From positions 33,507 through 97,506 of the forward strand of contig JAEWHK010000074.1 of assembly GCA_023387815.1 (NCBI GenBank): a stretch of 64,000 bases of DNA, written 5' to 3'. The stretch comes from Pseudomonadota bacterium. Lineage in GTDB: Bacteria; Pseudomonadota; Gammaproteobacteria; Burkholderiales; Burkholderiaceae_B. The translations under genes and the position numbers were made by a program. Of this stretch, positions 9,112 to 17,731 are shown piece after piece; within the stretch, counting starts at the first letter, position 1; each line of letters starts with the position of its first letter. The notes under the pieces are model-generated. The model searched no databases, was not told where the DNA came from, and saw only the letters and a program-made list of their open reading frames with translations.

Positions 9112-9879
9112 ATGAAAGTAAATGCATTATTCGATCTTTCCGGAAAAACGGCGTTTATCACTGGCGGCAGTTCCGGCATTGGCGCAGCCATTGCCCTTGG
9201 GTTGGGGCAGGCCGGAGCGCACGTGATACTGGTCGCCCGGCGAGAGCGAGAGTTAAACGATCAAGTCCAAACTTTGGCTGAAAATGATGTCCGCGCACAT
9301 TATTGCGTATGTGATCTAACCGATTCTGAAGCGTTACGCACTTGTGCGGCTGAGGCAGTCGGGATGCATGGAGATATTGACATTCTGGTCAATGCGGCGG
9401 GTGTCAACCTTCGTCAGCCATTTCAGGAGGTGGATAGTCGAACCTGGCATCAGCAAATGGACCTTCACCTGGCTGCTCCGTTTTTCCTTACCCAGGCATT
9501 GGCGCCGGCGATGCGAACGAAGGGCTGGGGACGCATTATCAATATCGCGTCTTTGCAATCGTACCGGGCTTTTCCACAAAGTGCGCCTTATGGAGCGGCC
9601 AAAGGAGGTGTTGTGCAGCTCACGCGCGCGATTGCGCAGGAATGGTCGCCGCATGGAATTACCTGTAATGCGATTGGCCCTGGTTTTTTTCCTACACCAT
9701 TAACAACATTGGTGTTCAGTGACGAAAACCTTAGGAAACAGCATGCAGCGCAAACTTGTATTGGCCGCAATGGAGAGTTGGCCGATCTGCATGGTGTAGC
9801 TGTATTTCTTGCAAGTGAGGCCTCCAGCTATATTACCGGGCAGGTCGTTATGGTGGATGGTGGTTACACAGCCAAGTAA
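9112..9879 (+). CDS. SDR-family oxidoreductase (HpsO-like role)
   Basis: A 255-residue short-chain dehydrogenase. It has the Rossmann motif TGGSSGIG, the NAAG motif (LVNAAGVN), catalytic Ser in NIASLQSY, Tyr-x3-Lys in YGAAKGG and the usual C-terminus (YITGQVVMVDGGYTAK). Its start has an AGGAGACTGGC ribosome site 20 bases after hpsN, so the two are co-transcribed. In characterised DHPS clusters an SDR (HpsO) and a zinc dehydrogenase (HpsP) interconvert the S and R forms of DHPS through a keto intermediate; this gene would fill the HpsO role. That assignment rests on context; the sequence alone only shows an SDR. Confidence 0.85.
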   Translation: MKVNALFDLSGKTAFITGGSSGIGAAIALGLGQAGAHVILVARRERELNDQVQTLAENDVRAHYCVCDLTDSEALRTCAAEAVGMHGDIDILVNAAGVNLRQPFQEVDSRTWHQQMDLHLAAPFFLTQALAPAMRTKGWGRIINIASLQSYRAFPQSAPYGAAKGGVVQLTRAIAQEWSPHGITCNAIGPGFFPTPLTTLVFSDENLRKQHAAQTCIGRNGELADLHGVAVFLASEASSYITGQVVMVDGGYTAK

Positions 9880-9954
9880 ATATCAATTCGCGCGGCATGA
9901 CATGCCGCTTCTCAACATATAAATATTACAAAAGCAATATGGAGCAGAGACAAG

Positions 9955-11331
9955 ATGAGCAATTCAGGAAAAGTGCAGGCTCAGCAGAACCTTCATCGAG
10001 CAACGATATCGAGCCTCTTCGGTTCAATTATAGAGTGGTACGATTTTTTTCTATATGGGGTTGTCGCAGGCCTGGTATTTGACAAGCTTTATTTCCCCGG
10101 TGAAAACGAATTTGTATCCACAATGCTGGCCTATGGAACATTCGCCCTGGGATTTGTGGCCAGACCGCTGGGCGGCATCATATTTGGGCATTTTGGCGAT
10201 ACAGTAGGCCGCAAAAAAATGCTGATGCTGACGCTGCTTTTGATGGGGGGCGCAACGGTCGCAATTGGTCTGATTCCCACTTATGATCATATTGGTATCT
10301 GGGCACCCATTCTATTGCTCTTTTTTCGAATTGTACAAGGTATCGGTCTGGGTGGAGAGTGGGGCGGTGCAGTTCTCATGACCTATGAATCAGCGCCACA
10401 AGCTCGCCGCGGTTTTTTCAGCAGTATCCCCCAGACAGGTATGTCCCTGGGACTGGTACTGGCTTCGGGGGTCGTTGGGCTATTGTCGTGGCTACTGACC
10501 GACGACGCGTTCCTTTCGTGGGGCTGGCGCGTGGCGTTTCTGTTGAGTGGAGTGATGGCGCTCGTTGGTGGCTATATCCGAAATCACGTTTCCGAATCGC
10601 CCGAGTTTGAAGCGATGAAGAAGGAAGCTGACGCAGATAAGAACCAAGAGAAAGCACCAATGCCACTGGTCGATACGCTGCGGCGGTACCCTCGCATCAT
10701 ACTTGCTTGCATGGGGGCTCGCATGATTGACGGCGTGTTCTTTAATGTGTTTGGCGTCTACTCGCTTAATTACCTGACAAGGGAACTGGAACTTCCACGT
10801 ACGGTTGCCCTGGTTGGGGTGATGATAAGCGCACTATTGATGACATGCTTTATCCCATTCTGGGGCGCCGTGTCAGATCGGGTCGGCAAGGCTCGCGTTT
10901 ATGGGCTGGGTGCACTCTTTGCGTCGCTATCGGCATTTCCGGCCTTCTACGTCATGCAGACATTCTCAGGGAACATCTATCTGGTCTGGCTTGCCATCAT
11001 TATTCCCTTTGGGATATTTCATGCTGCCGTGTTCGGCACAATGTCGTCGTTCTTCTCTTCGTGTTTTGACGCAAAGGTACGTTATACCGCTATTTCATTT
11101 GTGTACCAGCTGGCGGGAGTCGTAGCCGGCGGACTCACACCGATCATTGCAACTGTATTAACGGATATCAATGGTGGAGATCCATGGCTGCTTTGCCTTT
11201 ATGTACTTGCGGCGGGTCTGCTGAGCGTTGCGTGCACACGCTGGATCGCGCGGCATGTGCCCGATCAGGCGACGCATTCAAATAAAGAGAGTGTACCCAC
11301 CGCATTTCAAACATCATCAACCACCTCATGA
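9955..11331 (+). CDS. MFS transporter, metabolite:H+ symporter (MHS) type
   Basis: A 458-residue, 12-helix inner-membrane symporter. The sequence SLFGSIIEWYDFFLYG and the loop GHFGDTVGRKKMLMLTLLLMG are hallmarks of the MHS branch (ShiA/ProP/KgtP), which imports organic acids and zwitterions with protons. The conserved FFRIVQGIGLGGEWGGAVL is also present. It follows the SDR gene by 75 bases in the putative DHPS operon and precedes the zinc dehydrogenase. By position it is the likely uptake system for the sulfonate substrate, as HpsU is thought to be in other bacteria. Substrate is inference. Confidence 0.85.
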   Translation: MSNSGKVQAQQNLHRATISSLFGSIIEWYDFFLYGVVAGLVFDKLYFPGENEFVSTMLAYGTFALGFVARPLGGIIFGHFGDTVGRKKMLMLTLLLMGGATVAIGLIPTYDHIGIWAPILLLFFRIVQGIGLGGEWGGAVLMTYESAPQARRGFFSSIPQTGMSLGLVLASGVVGLLSWLLTDDAFLSWGWRVAFLLSGVMALVGGYIRNHVSESPEFEAMKKEADADKNQEKAPMPLVDTLRRYPRIILACMGARMIDGVFFNVFGVYSLNYLTRELELPRTVALVGVMISALLMTCFIPFWGAVSDRVGKARVYGLGALFASLSAFPAFYVMQTFSGNIYLVWLAIIIPFGIFHAAVFGTMSSFFSSCFDAKVRYTAISFVYQLAGVVAGGLTPIIATVLTDINGGDPWLLCLYVLAAGLLSVACTRWIARHVPDQATHSNKESVPTAFQTSSTTS

Positions 11332-11379
11332 TAAGACGCGACGTTCCGGTCAACCGGTTCCGTAACAAGGAGACAATAT

Positions 11380-12384
11380 ATGAAAGCCCTCGTTTATACA
11401 GCACCTAATGAAATGATGATTCAGGAGCGCCCGCTGCCTGATCTGGAGGCGGGAGAAGTCATCGTGCGTGTTGACGCGGCGGGTATTTGTGGTTCGGATA
11501 TGCATGCATATCATGGACATGATCCCAGACGTAAACCAGGATTGATCCTGGGGCATGAGTTAGCTGCGACAGTGACACAAAGTGCCGCAGATACAATCAA
11601 AGTAGGTCAGCGGGTTACGGTAAATCCGTTGATTACTTGCGGGGTTTGTCAGTATTGCATGCAGGGCAGAGATAACCTGTGTAGTAATCGTGGGATGGTG
11701 GGAATGTCCCGCGCAGGAGCATTTGCACAATTTATGTCTGTTCCTGCCAAATCGGTGATTCCTATTCCAGACGATATGGACTCCGTAGTGGCGGCGCTGA
11801 CCGAACCAGCAGCCACGGTGCTTCACGCATTGAATCTGACAATGGAAAAGTTGCATCGTCCGTTGCCAGAGGGGCGTGTACTGGTGATAGGGGGAGGCGC
11901 AATCGGTCTGTTGACCGCTATTCTACTTCGCGCATATGGTTGTAAACGCGTTGAGCTTGCTGAGACCAATGCGTTGAGAAGATCATCAGCTGAACAGCAT
12001 GCGGGTTGTATTACTATCGATCCTTTGGAAGCAGCGCCCGCACAGGACAGTTATGATTTGGTCGTTGATGCCGTCGGCGCAAAACCCACGCGTAACACAG
12101 CGTTAAGCAGCGTACGCCCGGGTGGTGTGATCCTGCATATCGGTCTTCAGGATTGGGCCAGCGAAATAGATATGCGCAAGCTTACGCTGGCTGAAATCAC
12201 CTTATTGGGCACGTATACGTATACCCTGGCAGATATGCATGCAACGGTCAATGCCTTGCACAATGGTACGTTTGGTGATCTTTCGTGGGTAGAGACGCGC
12301 TCTCTTGATGAGGGGGCAGCGACATTTGCCGAGCTGGATCGCGGAAATATCGCGTCCGGAAAAGTCGTTCTTTTGCCTCAATAA
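11380..12384 (+). CDS. Zinc-dependent alcohol dehydrogenase (HpsP-like role)
   Basis: A 334-residue medium-chain dehydrogenase. The catalytic zinc ligands are visible in AAGICGSDMHAYHGHD and GHELA, the structural zinc in CGVCQYCMQGRDNLC, and the NAD fold in VLVIGGGAIGLL. It resembles sorbitol/threonine/galactitol dehydrogenases. AAGGAGACAATAT gives a strong ribosome site 48 bases after the MHS transporter. It completes the same four-gene set as DHPS clusters, where HpsP works with the SDR to interconvert DHPS enantiomers. No sulfolactate-cleaving gene (suyAB) follows, so later steps must be encoded elsewhere. Confidence 0.85.
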   Translation: MKALVYTAPNEMMIQERPLPDLEAGEVIVRVDAAGICGSDMHAYHGHDPRRKPGLILGHELAATVTQSAADTIKVGQRVTVNPLITCGVCQYCMQGRDNLCSNRGMVGMSRAGAFAQFMSVPAKSVIPIPDDMDSVVAALTEPAATVLHALNLTMEKLHRPLPEGRVLVIGGGAIGLLTAILLRAYGCKRVELAETNALRRSSAEQHAGCITIDPLEAAPAQDSYDLVVDAVGAKPTRNTALSSVRPGGVILHIGLQDWASEIDMRKLTLAEITLLGTYTYTLADMHATVNALHNGTFGDLSWVETRSLDEGAATFAELDRGNIASGKVVLLPQ

Positions 12385-12692
12385 CTCCGCTTATTTCTGA
12401 TCTTACAGCGGAACATTGCGCAATTCGCCCGGAATTTGAATAAAGTCTTTCACTGCCAGTCCTCCTTTTGAATCCACTGCATCAGGGGGCTGGCTCGCTG
12501 ATCCTACTGCATTGCTGGGTCAATGATCCGGGCAAAAAGATCGCAGGCGCACACATAGACCTCGAAAATATCCCAACTTTTGCTTGACATGATATCAACC
12601 AACTAGTAGGATGGCTCACATTCTTAATGTGAACAGCCGAGTCCGGCCTCCCTTGTCAGAGTCAGACCTGTACAAATACAAGACGTTTTATT
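12385..12692. other. Intergenic region before tetR-type gene
   Basis: These 308 bases hold the promoter and operator of the TetR-type gene (12584-12612). On the minus strand a 16-codon frame (12403-12453) starts at GTG after a very good AAGGAGGA site; it is too short to call as a gene and may be a remnant. Otherwise nothing was recognised. Confidence 0.5.
12584..12612 (+). promoter_or_regulatory. Sigma-70 promoter with TetR operator in the spacer
   Basis: TTGACA (12584-12589), a 17-bp spacer and TAGGAT (12607-12612) form a good promoter for the tetR-type gene. The spacer contains CAACCAACTAGTAGG, sharing AACTAGT with the perfect palindrome upstream of the next gene (13337-13350), so repressor binding here would block its own promoter. 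Confidence 0.7.
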
Positions 12693-13280
12693 ATGAGCCT
12701 CGAACTTTCCCCCAGGGCAACTGAAATTGCCGAGCATACGAAGCAATTGATTGCTGCGGGCGGCTACAACGGCTTTAGCTATGCGGATATCTCCGAGCGG
12801 GTGCATATTGGTAAAGCCAGCATCCATCATCATTTCCCGAGCAAAGCAGATCTGGTGCATGCCGTTGTTCTACGACACCGCGAACAGTCGCGGGAAGGAC
12901 TGGCCGCGCTTGATCAGAACATCAGCGATGCGTCGGCACGCCTGAAGACCTACACCGATTACTGGGCCGGTTGTATTCGTGACGGTCAATTGCCTATATG
13001 CATCTGCGCCATGCTGGGTGCAGAATTGCCCATGCTTCCGCAAGAGGTTGCCGAAGAGGTTCAGCGATATTTTGAAGACCTGACCGCCTGGCTGCAAGCC
13101 GTGCTGGAGGCAGGCGAGGCACAGGGAAAATTTCATTTGCGCGATAGTGCTTTTGTTGAAGCGCAATCCTTTATGTCCATCGTACACGGCGCGATGCTGA
13201 CGGCTCGGGCTTTGAAGAGTCCCGAGGCATTCGAAGCGATTTCTCGAACGGCGATCAGCCAATTGACCAGATCAACCTGA
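12693..13280 (+). CDS. TetR/AcrR-family regulator
   Basis: A 195-residue repressor. The N-terminal helix-turn-helix is clear (YADISERVHIGKASIHHHFPSKADLV). The C-terminal domain has two cysteines close together (LPICICAMLGAEL), a pattern seen in TetR proteins such as AcuR- or NemR-like regulators that sense electrophiles; that reading is speculative. It is followed by a terminator and then by a membrane-protein gene that carries the same AACTAGT operator, so the pair is probably a small local regulon. Confidence 0.85.
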   Translation: MSLELSPRATEIAEHTKQLIAAGGYNGFSYADISERVHIGKASIHHHFPSKADLVHAVVLRHREQSREGLAALDQNISDASARLKTYTDYWAGCIRDGQLPICICAMLGAELPMLPQEVAEEVQRYFEDLTAWLQAVLEAGEAQGKFHLRDSAFVEAQSFMSIVHGAMLTARALKSPEAFEAISRTAISQLTRST

Positions 13281-13286
13281 TCTGTC

Positions 13287-13322
13287 GGTGCGATAAAAAG
13301 AGTCGAATCGCACCTTATTTTT
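13287..13322 (+). terminator. Rho-independent terminator after tetR-type gene
   Basis: Stem GGTGCGAT (13287-13294) pairs with ATCGCACC (13307-13314) across a 12-base loop and is followed by TTATTTTTT. It lies seven bases after the TetR stop codon. Confidence 0.7.
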
Positions 13323-13336
13323 TACCTATATAACCG

Positions 13337-13350
13337 ATCAACTAGTTGAT
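13337..13350. promoter_or_regulatory. TetR-type operator palindrome
   Basis: ATCAACTAGTTGAT is a perfect 14-bp palindrome 65 bases before the membrane-protein start. It shares AACTAGT with the spacer of the tetR promoter, which makes it a good candidate site for the neighbouring TetR protein. Confidence 0.75.
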
Positions 13351-13414
13351 AAATTTTATATTGTTGGCATCTCGCCAACTACGATCAAACGATACTTTCA
13401 AGGAGTTACTCTCT

Positions 13415-13918
13415 ATGCCTCATCCTCTTTCCGCCCTGGGCGCCGGCCATACCATCATCAGCCTCATTCCGCTAGTCGCGGGTGTCTACAGCTTTGCACG
13501 TTACCGCAAAATTGACTACGCAAGACCCGTCGGCAAGACTTATCTTATCGGCCTGTTGCTGACCGTATTAACGTCATTTGGTCTATCGAGCTCTGGTGGC
13601 TTTAACGTTGGTCATGCGTTGGGCATTCTGGCACTGTTGGCCGCAGGCGGTGCGTTGTATGTGCCGCGGATGTCGTTCCTGGGACGCTTGCGCCCCTACC
13701 TTTCCCAGCTTGGTCTCACATTCAGTTTCTTTCTGCTTATGGTGCCAGGAATCAATGAAACCCTGACGCGTCTGCCTGTCGCGCATCCTCTGGCAGACGG
13801 CCCCGCTTCCCCTGTGGTGCGCGGTGCTTTGGGGATCTGGGTCCTTCTTTTTATCGTGGGATTTGTGCTGCAGAGTTGGTGGACGCATACGCAGCGCAGG
13901 GGCGGCGGTACGGCTTAG
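13415..13918 (+). CDS. Four-helix membrane protein of unknown function
   Basis: A 167-residue inner-membrane protein with about four to five hydrophobic segments (TIISLIPLVAGVYSF, YLIGLLLTVLTSFGL, FNVGHALGILALLAAGGALY, LGTSFFLLMVP-like, GALGIWVLLFIVGFVLQ). It ends in a basic, glycine-rich tail. The ATG at 13415 follows AAGGAGTT; an in-frame earlier start would place extra polar residues in front. I do not recognise the family with confidence; small quinone- or DoxX-like membrane proteins under TetR control look similar. It overlaps the convergent LysR gene by four bases. Confidence 0.7.
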   Translation: MPHPLSALGAGHTIISLIPLVAGVYSFARYRKIDYARPVGKTYLIGLLLTVLTSFGLSSSGGFNVGHALGILALLAAGGALYVPRMSFLGRLRPYLSQLGLTFSFFLLMVPGINETLTRLPVAHPLADGPASPVVRGALGIWVLLFIVGFVLQSWWTHTQRRGGGTA

Positions 13919-14829
13919 TCAGACACGGTCCCCTGATTGCCTCCCAAATCGCTGCGCATAGTGTCCAGAAAATTGCTTGCGGCCGCAGAAAGCGATCGAC
14001 CCGTACGCGTCAAAATACCGATTTCCCTCTGAACGATAGGCTGGCCAAGCTTGAGTACTGCCAAGCCGGATACATCCATCAGACGCAGTGCCAGACGGGG
14101 GATGGGTGCTACGCCGAGCCCGGCAGACACCATAGCGCCGACTACCGATATATTGGTGGCTTCATATTTGGGAGTGATCGAAAGGCCAAGATTGCCGAGC
14201 ACGCGGTCAACGATGGGTCGAATACTACTTGCCGGCCCGCTGGCCACCACCGGATGGGTTGTCAGTTCGCGCCAATCGGCCTGCCGGCGTCGTGCCAAAG
14301 TTGCTTTACGGCTGCAGATCAGGACAAAGTCGTCGCATGTGAAAGGCTCAAATGATACTTGGCCGGGAGAGGTGGGCGCGACCGAAATGCCGAAATCTGC
14401 TCGTCCATCAGAGACCATTTCAAGAACAAACTCGTTGGACAACGGCACCAGCGAAATTGTCACCCGAGGATGTGATTGCTCGAATCTGAACATGATTTCC
14501 GGTAGCAACGCTGCAGCGGAAGGCAGACACGCAATCGTAATCAAGCCTTTTCGTCCCGTCACGAACTCAGACAGGTCGCTTAGAGAGTCATGGAATTCAG
14601 CAACAATGCGGCGCGCGATCGGCAACAGTTCTTCACCTGCACGTGTCAATTCCACCCGACGCGTGTTGCGATCAAGCAATCGGGTTCCCAGCTTTACCTC
14701 TGCTGACTGAATGATGCGACTGAATGCTGGTTGTGAAACATGAAAACGTTCGGCTGCACGACGAAAGTTACAGGTCTGTGCGACTAGCAGGAACGCTTCC
14801 AACTCATGCACGGTTAAAGTCGTGGTCAT
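13915..14829 (-). CDS. LysR-family transcriptional regulator
   Basis: A 304-residue LysR-type regulator. The winged helix-turn-helix is at the start (ELEAFLLVAQTCNFRRAAERFHVSQPAFSRIIQSAEVKLGTRLLDR); the effector-binding domain follows (KGLITIACLPSAAALLPEIMFRF). It is divergent from the Bug-receptor gene with 155 bases between them, holding a TTGAT-N11-ATCAA motif. This arrangement is typical of a regulator that activates the divergent catabolic genes in response to their substrate. The substrate is unknown. Confidence 0.9.
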   Translation of the reverse strand: MTTTLTVHELEAFLLVAQTCNFRRAAERFHVSQPAFSRIIQSAEVKLGTRLLDRNTRRVELTRAGEELLPIARRIVAEFHDSLSDLSEFVTGRKGLITIACLPSAAALLPEIMFRFEQSHPRVTISLVPLSNEFVLEMVSDGRADFGISVAPTSPGQVSFEPFTCDDFVLICSRKATLARRRQADWRELTTHPVVASGPASSIRPIVDRVLGNLGLSITPKYEATNISVVGAMVSAGLGVAPIPRLALRLMDVSGLAVLKLGQPIVQREIGILTRTGRSLSAAASNFLDTMRSDLGGNQGTVSD

Positions 14830-14844
14830 TTCAGTCTCCGACTA

Positions 14845-14871
14845 TTGATAATTAAAACGCATCAAATTGAT
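14845..14871. promoter_or_regulatory. LysR-type binding site (T-N11-A)
   Basis: TTGAT (14845-14849), eleven bases, then ATCAA (14861-14865) form a classical LTTR box; ATCAAATTGAT (14861-14871) adds a second half. It lies between the divergent LysR gene and the Bug gene. Confidence 0.6.
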
Positions 14872-14984
14872 AAGATAAATTCACTTCCGCTATCAGTTTG
14901 CCCTATCTAAACTATCCGTACAAGTAAGAAAACAGCAGGCAAACCCATACGAATCCATCTGCTGCAAGATACCGAGGAGACCAA

Positions 14985-15952
14985 ATGAAATTACTTACCT
15001 ACTTGTACTCGGCGCTAGCGCTGTCCGTGACAATGACACCATCTTCCTTCGCGCAGCAGGCGTACCCCTCAAAACCGATCCGTATGGTGGTGCCATTTGG
15101 CGCAGGCAGCGGTACCGACCAAGTGGCACGCGCGCTGGCACAAACAATAGGGCAGGCAGACAAGGTAACTATGGTGGTGGAGAACCGGCCCGGTGGCAAC
15201 GGTTTTATCGCAGCACAGGATGTTGCAAATGCGAAACCTGACGGTTACACCATACTGCTGACTACGAATAGCACCCATGCGGCAGCCGAGCATTTGTACA
15301 AGAACGTGCCATACGATCCGGTCAAGGACTTCACGCCCATCGCGCTGCTGCGCAAGGGATACCTTGTTATGGTTACCAAACCCGATTTTCCGGCCACCAC
15401 TGTTGCGGAATTTACCACCCAGGCAAAAAAAGAACCCGGCAAGCTGAATTTTGGTAGCGGCAGTTCGTCGTCGCGTGTGTCGGCCGAGCTGTATAAGCAA
15501 CTCGCGGATGTCGATCTCGTCCACGTCCCATACAAGAGCAATCCGAACGCCCTCAACGATCTGATGGGCGGACTGATTCAGGTGATGTTTGTAGATACCT
15601 CGTCGGCCGTCAGCCTGGTCACAAATGGCAAATTGCGTGGTCTGGCGGTAAGCAGCAAGCAACGACTCGATATTCTACCGTCTGTTCCGACATGAAGGAA
15701 GCGGGTGTGAAAGGGTACGAAATGTCATATTGGACTGCAGTTTACCTGCCGGCCAACGCTCCTCCTGACATCGCGGCCCGGCTTAGCGATATTCTCAAGA
15801 AGGCAATGGGTTCGACTGAGTTGAAGCAACTGACGAAAAAAACCGGAACCGAAGTGGCGTTCGGTGATGGTGAAGCTCTGAAACAATTTCAAGCAGAAGA
15901 AACTGAAAAGTGGGCCAGGATTATCAAAACCGCAGGTATTAAACCGGAGTAG
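14985..15952 (+). pseudogene. Bug/TctC-family periplasmic receptor gene, frameshifted
   Basis: Two abutting frames together make one complete Bug protein of about 322 residues. The first (14985-15695) has the signal peptide (ALALSVTMTPSSFAQQ), YPSKPIRMVVPFGAGSGTDQVAR and ends at LDILPSVPT. The second (15692-15952) resumes at MKEAGVKGYEMSYWTAVYLPANAP. Family members read PTMKEAG without a break, so one base is missing near 15690-15693 (CCGACATGAAG). The overlap ATGA could also be read as stop-start coupling. Whether this is a true mutation, a sequencing error or a programmed shift cannot be decided here. The C-terminal lobe is needed for ligand binding, so a real frameshift would inactivate it. 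Confidence 0.8.
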
Positions 15953-15956
15953 TCGT

Positions 15957-17306
15957 ATGACAAAAAAACGTATCCGGGTTGGTGCGGGATCAGGCTTTTC
16001 CGATGACCGTATGGAACCCGCGCTGGAACTTGCGGAACACGGTGATATCGACTATCTGGTATTCGAATGTTTGGCAGAACGCACGATTGCTCGCGAAACC
16101 CTGACGCGCCTGAAGAATCCGCAAATGGGGTACACGCCGTATCTTTCGGACCGTATGCGTCTTGTTTTGCCGGAGTGCATGCGGCGCGGTATACGAATCG
16201 TGACCAACATGGGTGCCGCCAATCCACTGCAAGCGGCTCGTGTCGTGCGCGAAGAGGCGCAAAACCTGGGCCTGGCAGTACCGAGTGTTGCCTCTGTAAC
16301 GGGTGATGATGTGACAGAAGTTATTCGCGCCAATCCGCAACTGCCGTTGCTGGAAAGCGGTGAGCCGGTGGAGTCGTTATTGCCACGCCTGGCAGCGGCC
16401 AATGCCTATTTGGGAGCCGATATCATCTCCGAGGCATTGCGAAGGGATGCCCAGATTGTCGTGACAGGTCGGGTGGCTGATCCTTCACTCTTTCTGGGCT
16501 GCATGCTGCATGGTTTGGGATGGGCTTATGACGACTATCCGAGGCTGGCGGCCGGTACTTTTGCTGGTCACCTGATGGAATGCGCTGCACAGCTGACCGG
16601 CGGATGCTTTGCTGACCTGCCTCGCAAACCGGTTCCGGATATGGCACGCATCGGATTTCCATTTGCAGATATCGGGATGGATGGCGAAGTCCAGTTCGGT
16701 AAAGTGCAGGGCTCTGGGGGGCGCCTGGATGTAGCCACTTGCACCGAACAGGCGTTATATGAGATGCACGACCCCGCCCGATATATCACACCAGATTGTG
16801 TGCTTGACATCACTCAGGCCGAATTTCGCCAGATTGCCGAAAACCGTGTGGCAATGATCGGAGCCCAGGGGCATGCGCGCACGTCCAGCTATAAAGTGGT
16901 GGTGGGTTACCACGATGGCTGGATTGGCGAAGGTGAAGTTGGCTATGCGGGGCCAAACGCGCTCGGGCGCGCTCGAATGTCGGAGCAAATCGTGCGTGAA
17001 CGCCTTGCCTTGCGCGGGTTTACCTATCCCGAAATCCGGGTCGATTACATTGGCATTTCCAGCCTGCACGGCAATATGCCTGGCAGGCCAGAGCCGTACG
17101 AATTGCGATTACGGGTTGCTGCGCGTAGTGACGACCGCAAGAAAGCTGAAGCTGTGGGCTTTGAGGTACGTACATTGAACGTCAACGGTCCGGCGGGCGG
17201 GGGCGGTGGAACCAATTCGGTGCGTCAGGTGATCGGGGTGAAATCTTTGCTCTTGCCGCGCGAACAAGTTCGCCCGGAAATTGTGATGAATGGAGGGACG
17301 GCATGA
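15957..17306 (+). CDS. AtuA-family (DUF1446) acyclic terpene utilisation-like protein
   Basis: A 449-residue protein of the AtuA/DUF1446 family. Typical stretches are RVGAGSGFSDDRMEPALELAEHGDIDYLVFECLAERT near the start, VVTGRVADPSLFLG in the middle and a glycine-rich NVNGPAGGGGGTNSV before the end. In Pseudomonas AtuA is needed for citronellol/geraniol catabolism, but its reaction is unknown, and family members occur in many catabolic clusters with Bug receptors. It starts four bases after the frameshifted Bug gene and overlaps the next gene by ATGA, so translation is coupled. There are no other atu genes (carboxylase, citronellyl-CoA dehydrogenase), so the pathway here is probably different. 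Confidence 0.85.
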   Translation: MTKKRIRVGAGSGFSDDRMEPALELAEHGDIDYLVFECLAERTIARETLTRLKNPQMGYTPYLSDRMRLVLPECMRRGIRIVTNMGAANPLQAARVVREEAQNLGLAVPSVASVTGDDVTEVIRANPQLPLLESGEPVESLLPRLAAANAYLGADIISEALRRDAQIVVTGRVADPSLFLGCMLHGLGWAYDDYPRLAAGTFAGHLMECAAQLTGGCFADLPRKPVPDMARIGFPFADIGMDGEVQFGKVQGSGGRLDVATCTEQALYEMHDPARYITPDCVLDITQAEFRQIAENRVAMIGAQGHARTSSYKVVVGYHDGWIGEGEVGYAGPNALGRARMSEQIVRERLALRGFTYPEIRVDYIGISSLHGNMPGRPEPYELRLRVAARSDDRKKAEAVGFEVRTLNVNGPAGGGGGTNSVRQVIGVKSLLLPREQVRPEIVMNGGTA

Positions 17307-17611
17307 CCAAAGTCTATGAATTGGGACACTCTCGCGCCGGCGACAAAGGAAATACATCAAATGTATCGGTGATTGCTTATGATGAAGCCGCTTGGGAAAG
17401 ACTGCGCCGAGAACTGACTGTTGAGCGAGTTATGCAGGCATATTGGCATGTAGCCCAGGGACCGGTGACGCGTTACGAACTGCCTAGGCTGCGCGCATTG
17501 AATTTTGTGATCGAGAACGCTTTGGGTGGCGGCGTGACCACCTCGCTGGCCATAGATGCACACGGAAAGACGCTGTCGTATGTGATGCAGGATATTGATT
17601 TGCCGGAATAG
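17303..17611 (+). CDS. AtuA C-terminal-like small subunit
   Basis: A 102-residue protein matching the small domain found fused to the C-terminus of longer AtuA proteins or encoded separately (YELGHSRAGDKGNTSNVSVIAYD; NFVIENALGGGVTTSLAIDAHGKTLS). Its ATG overlaps the TGA of the large AtuA gene (ATGA at 17303), so the two are almost certainly partners in one complex. Function is unknown. It is followed by 120 bases before the GntR gene. Confidence 0.85.
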   Translation: MTKVYELGHSRAGDKGNTSNVSVIAYDEAAWERLRRELTVERVMQAYWHVAQGPVTRYELPRLRALNFVIENALGGGVTTSLAIDAHGKTLSYVMQDIDLPE

Positions 17612-17696
17612 CAATACAGAGAACGGTTGCGGGTCTGGACCCACTTTAGGTCCGCCCCGCTTTCATTAAAAGATTGTCATAAAGAAAAAATACACA

Positions 17697-17716
17697 TATA
17701 CTTGTATACAAGTATA
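17697..17716. promoter_or_regulatory. GntR (FadR/FCD) operator, 20-bp perfect palindrome
   Basis: TATACTTGTATACAAGTATA is a perfect 20-bp inverted repeat. Its core TTGTATACAA is the type of site bound by FCD-domain GntR regulators. It lies 16 bases before the GntR start codon, implying autorepression, and may also control the downstream Bug-FAD-isomerase genes. Confidence 0.85.
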
Positions 17717-17731
17717 CAAATTTTGAGAAAA

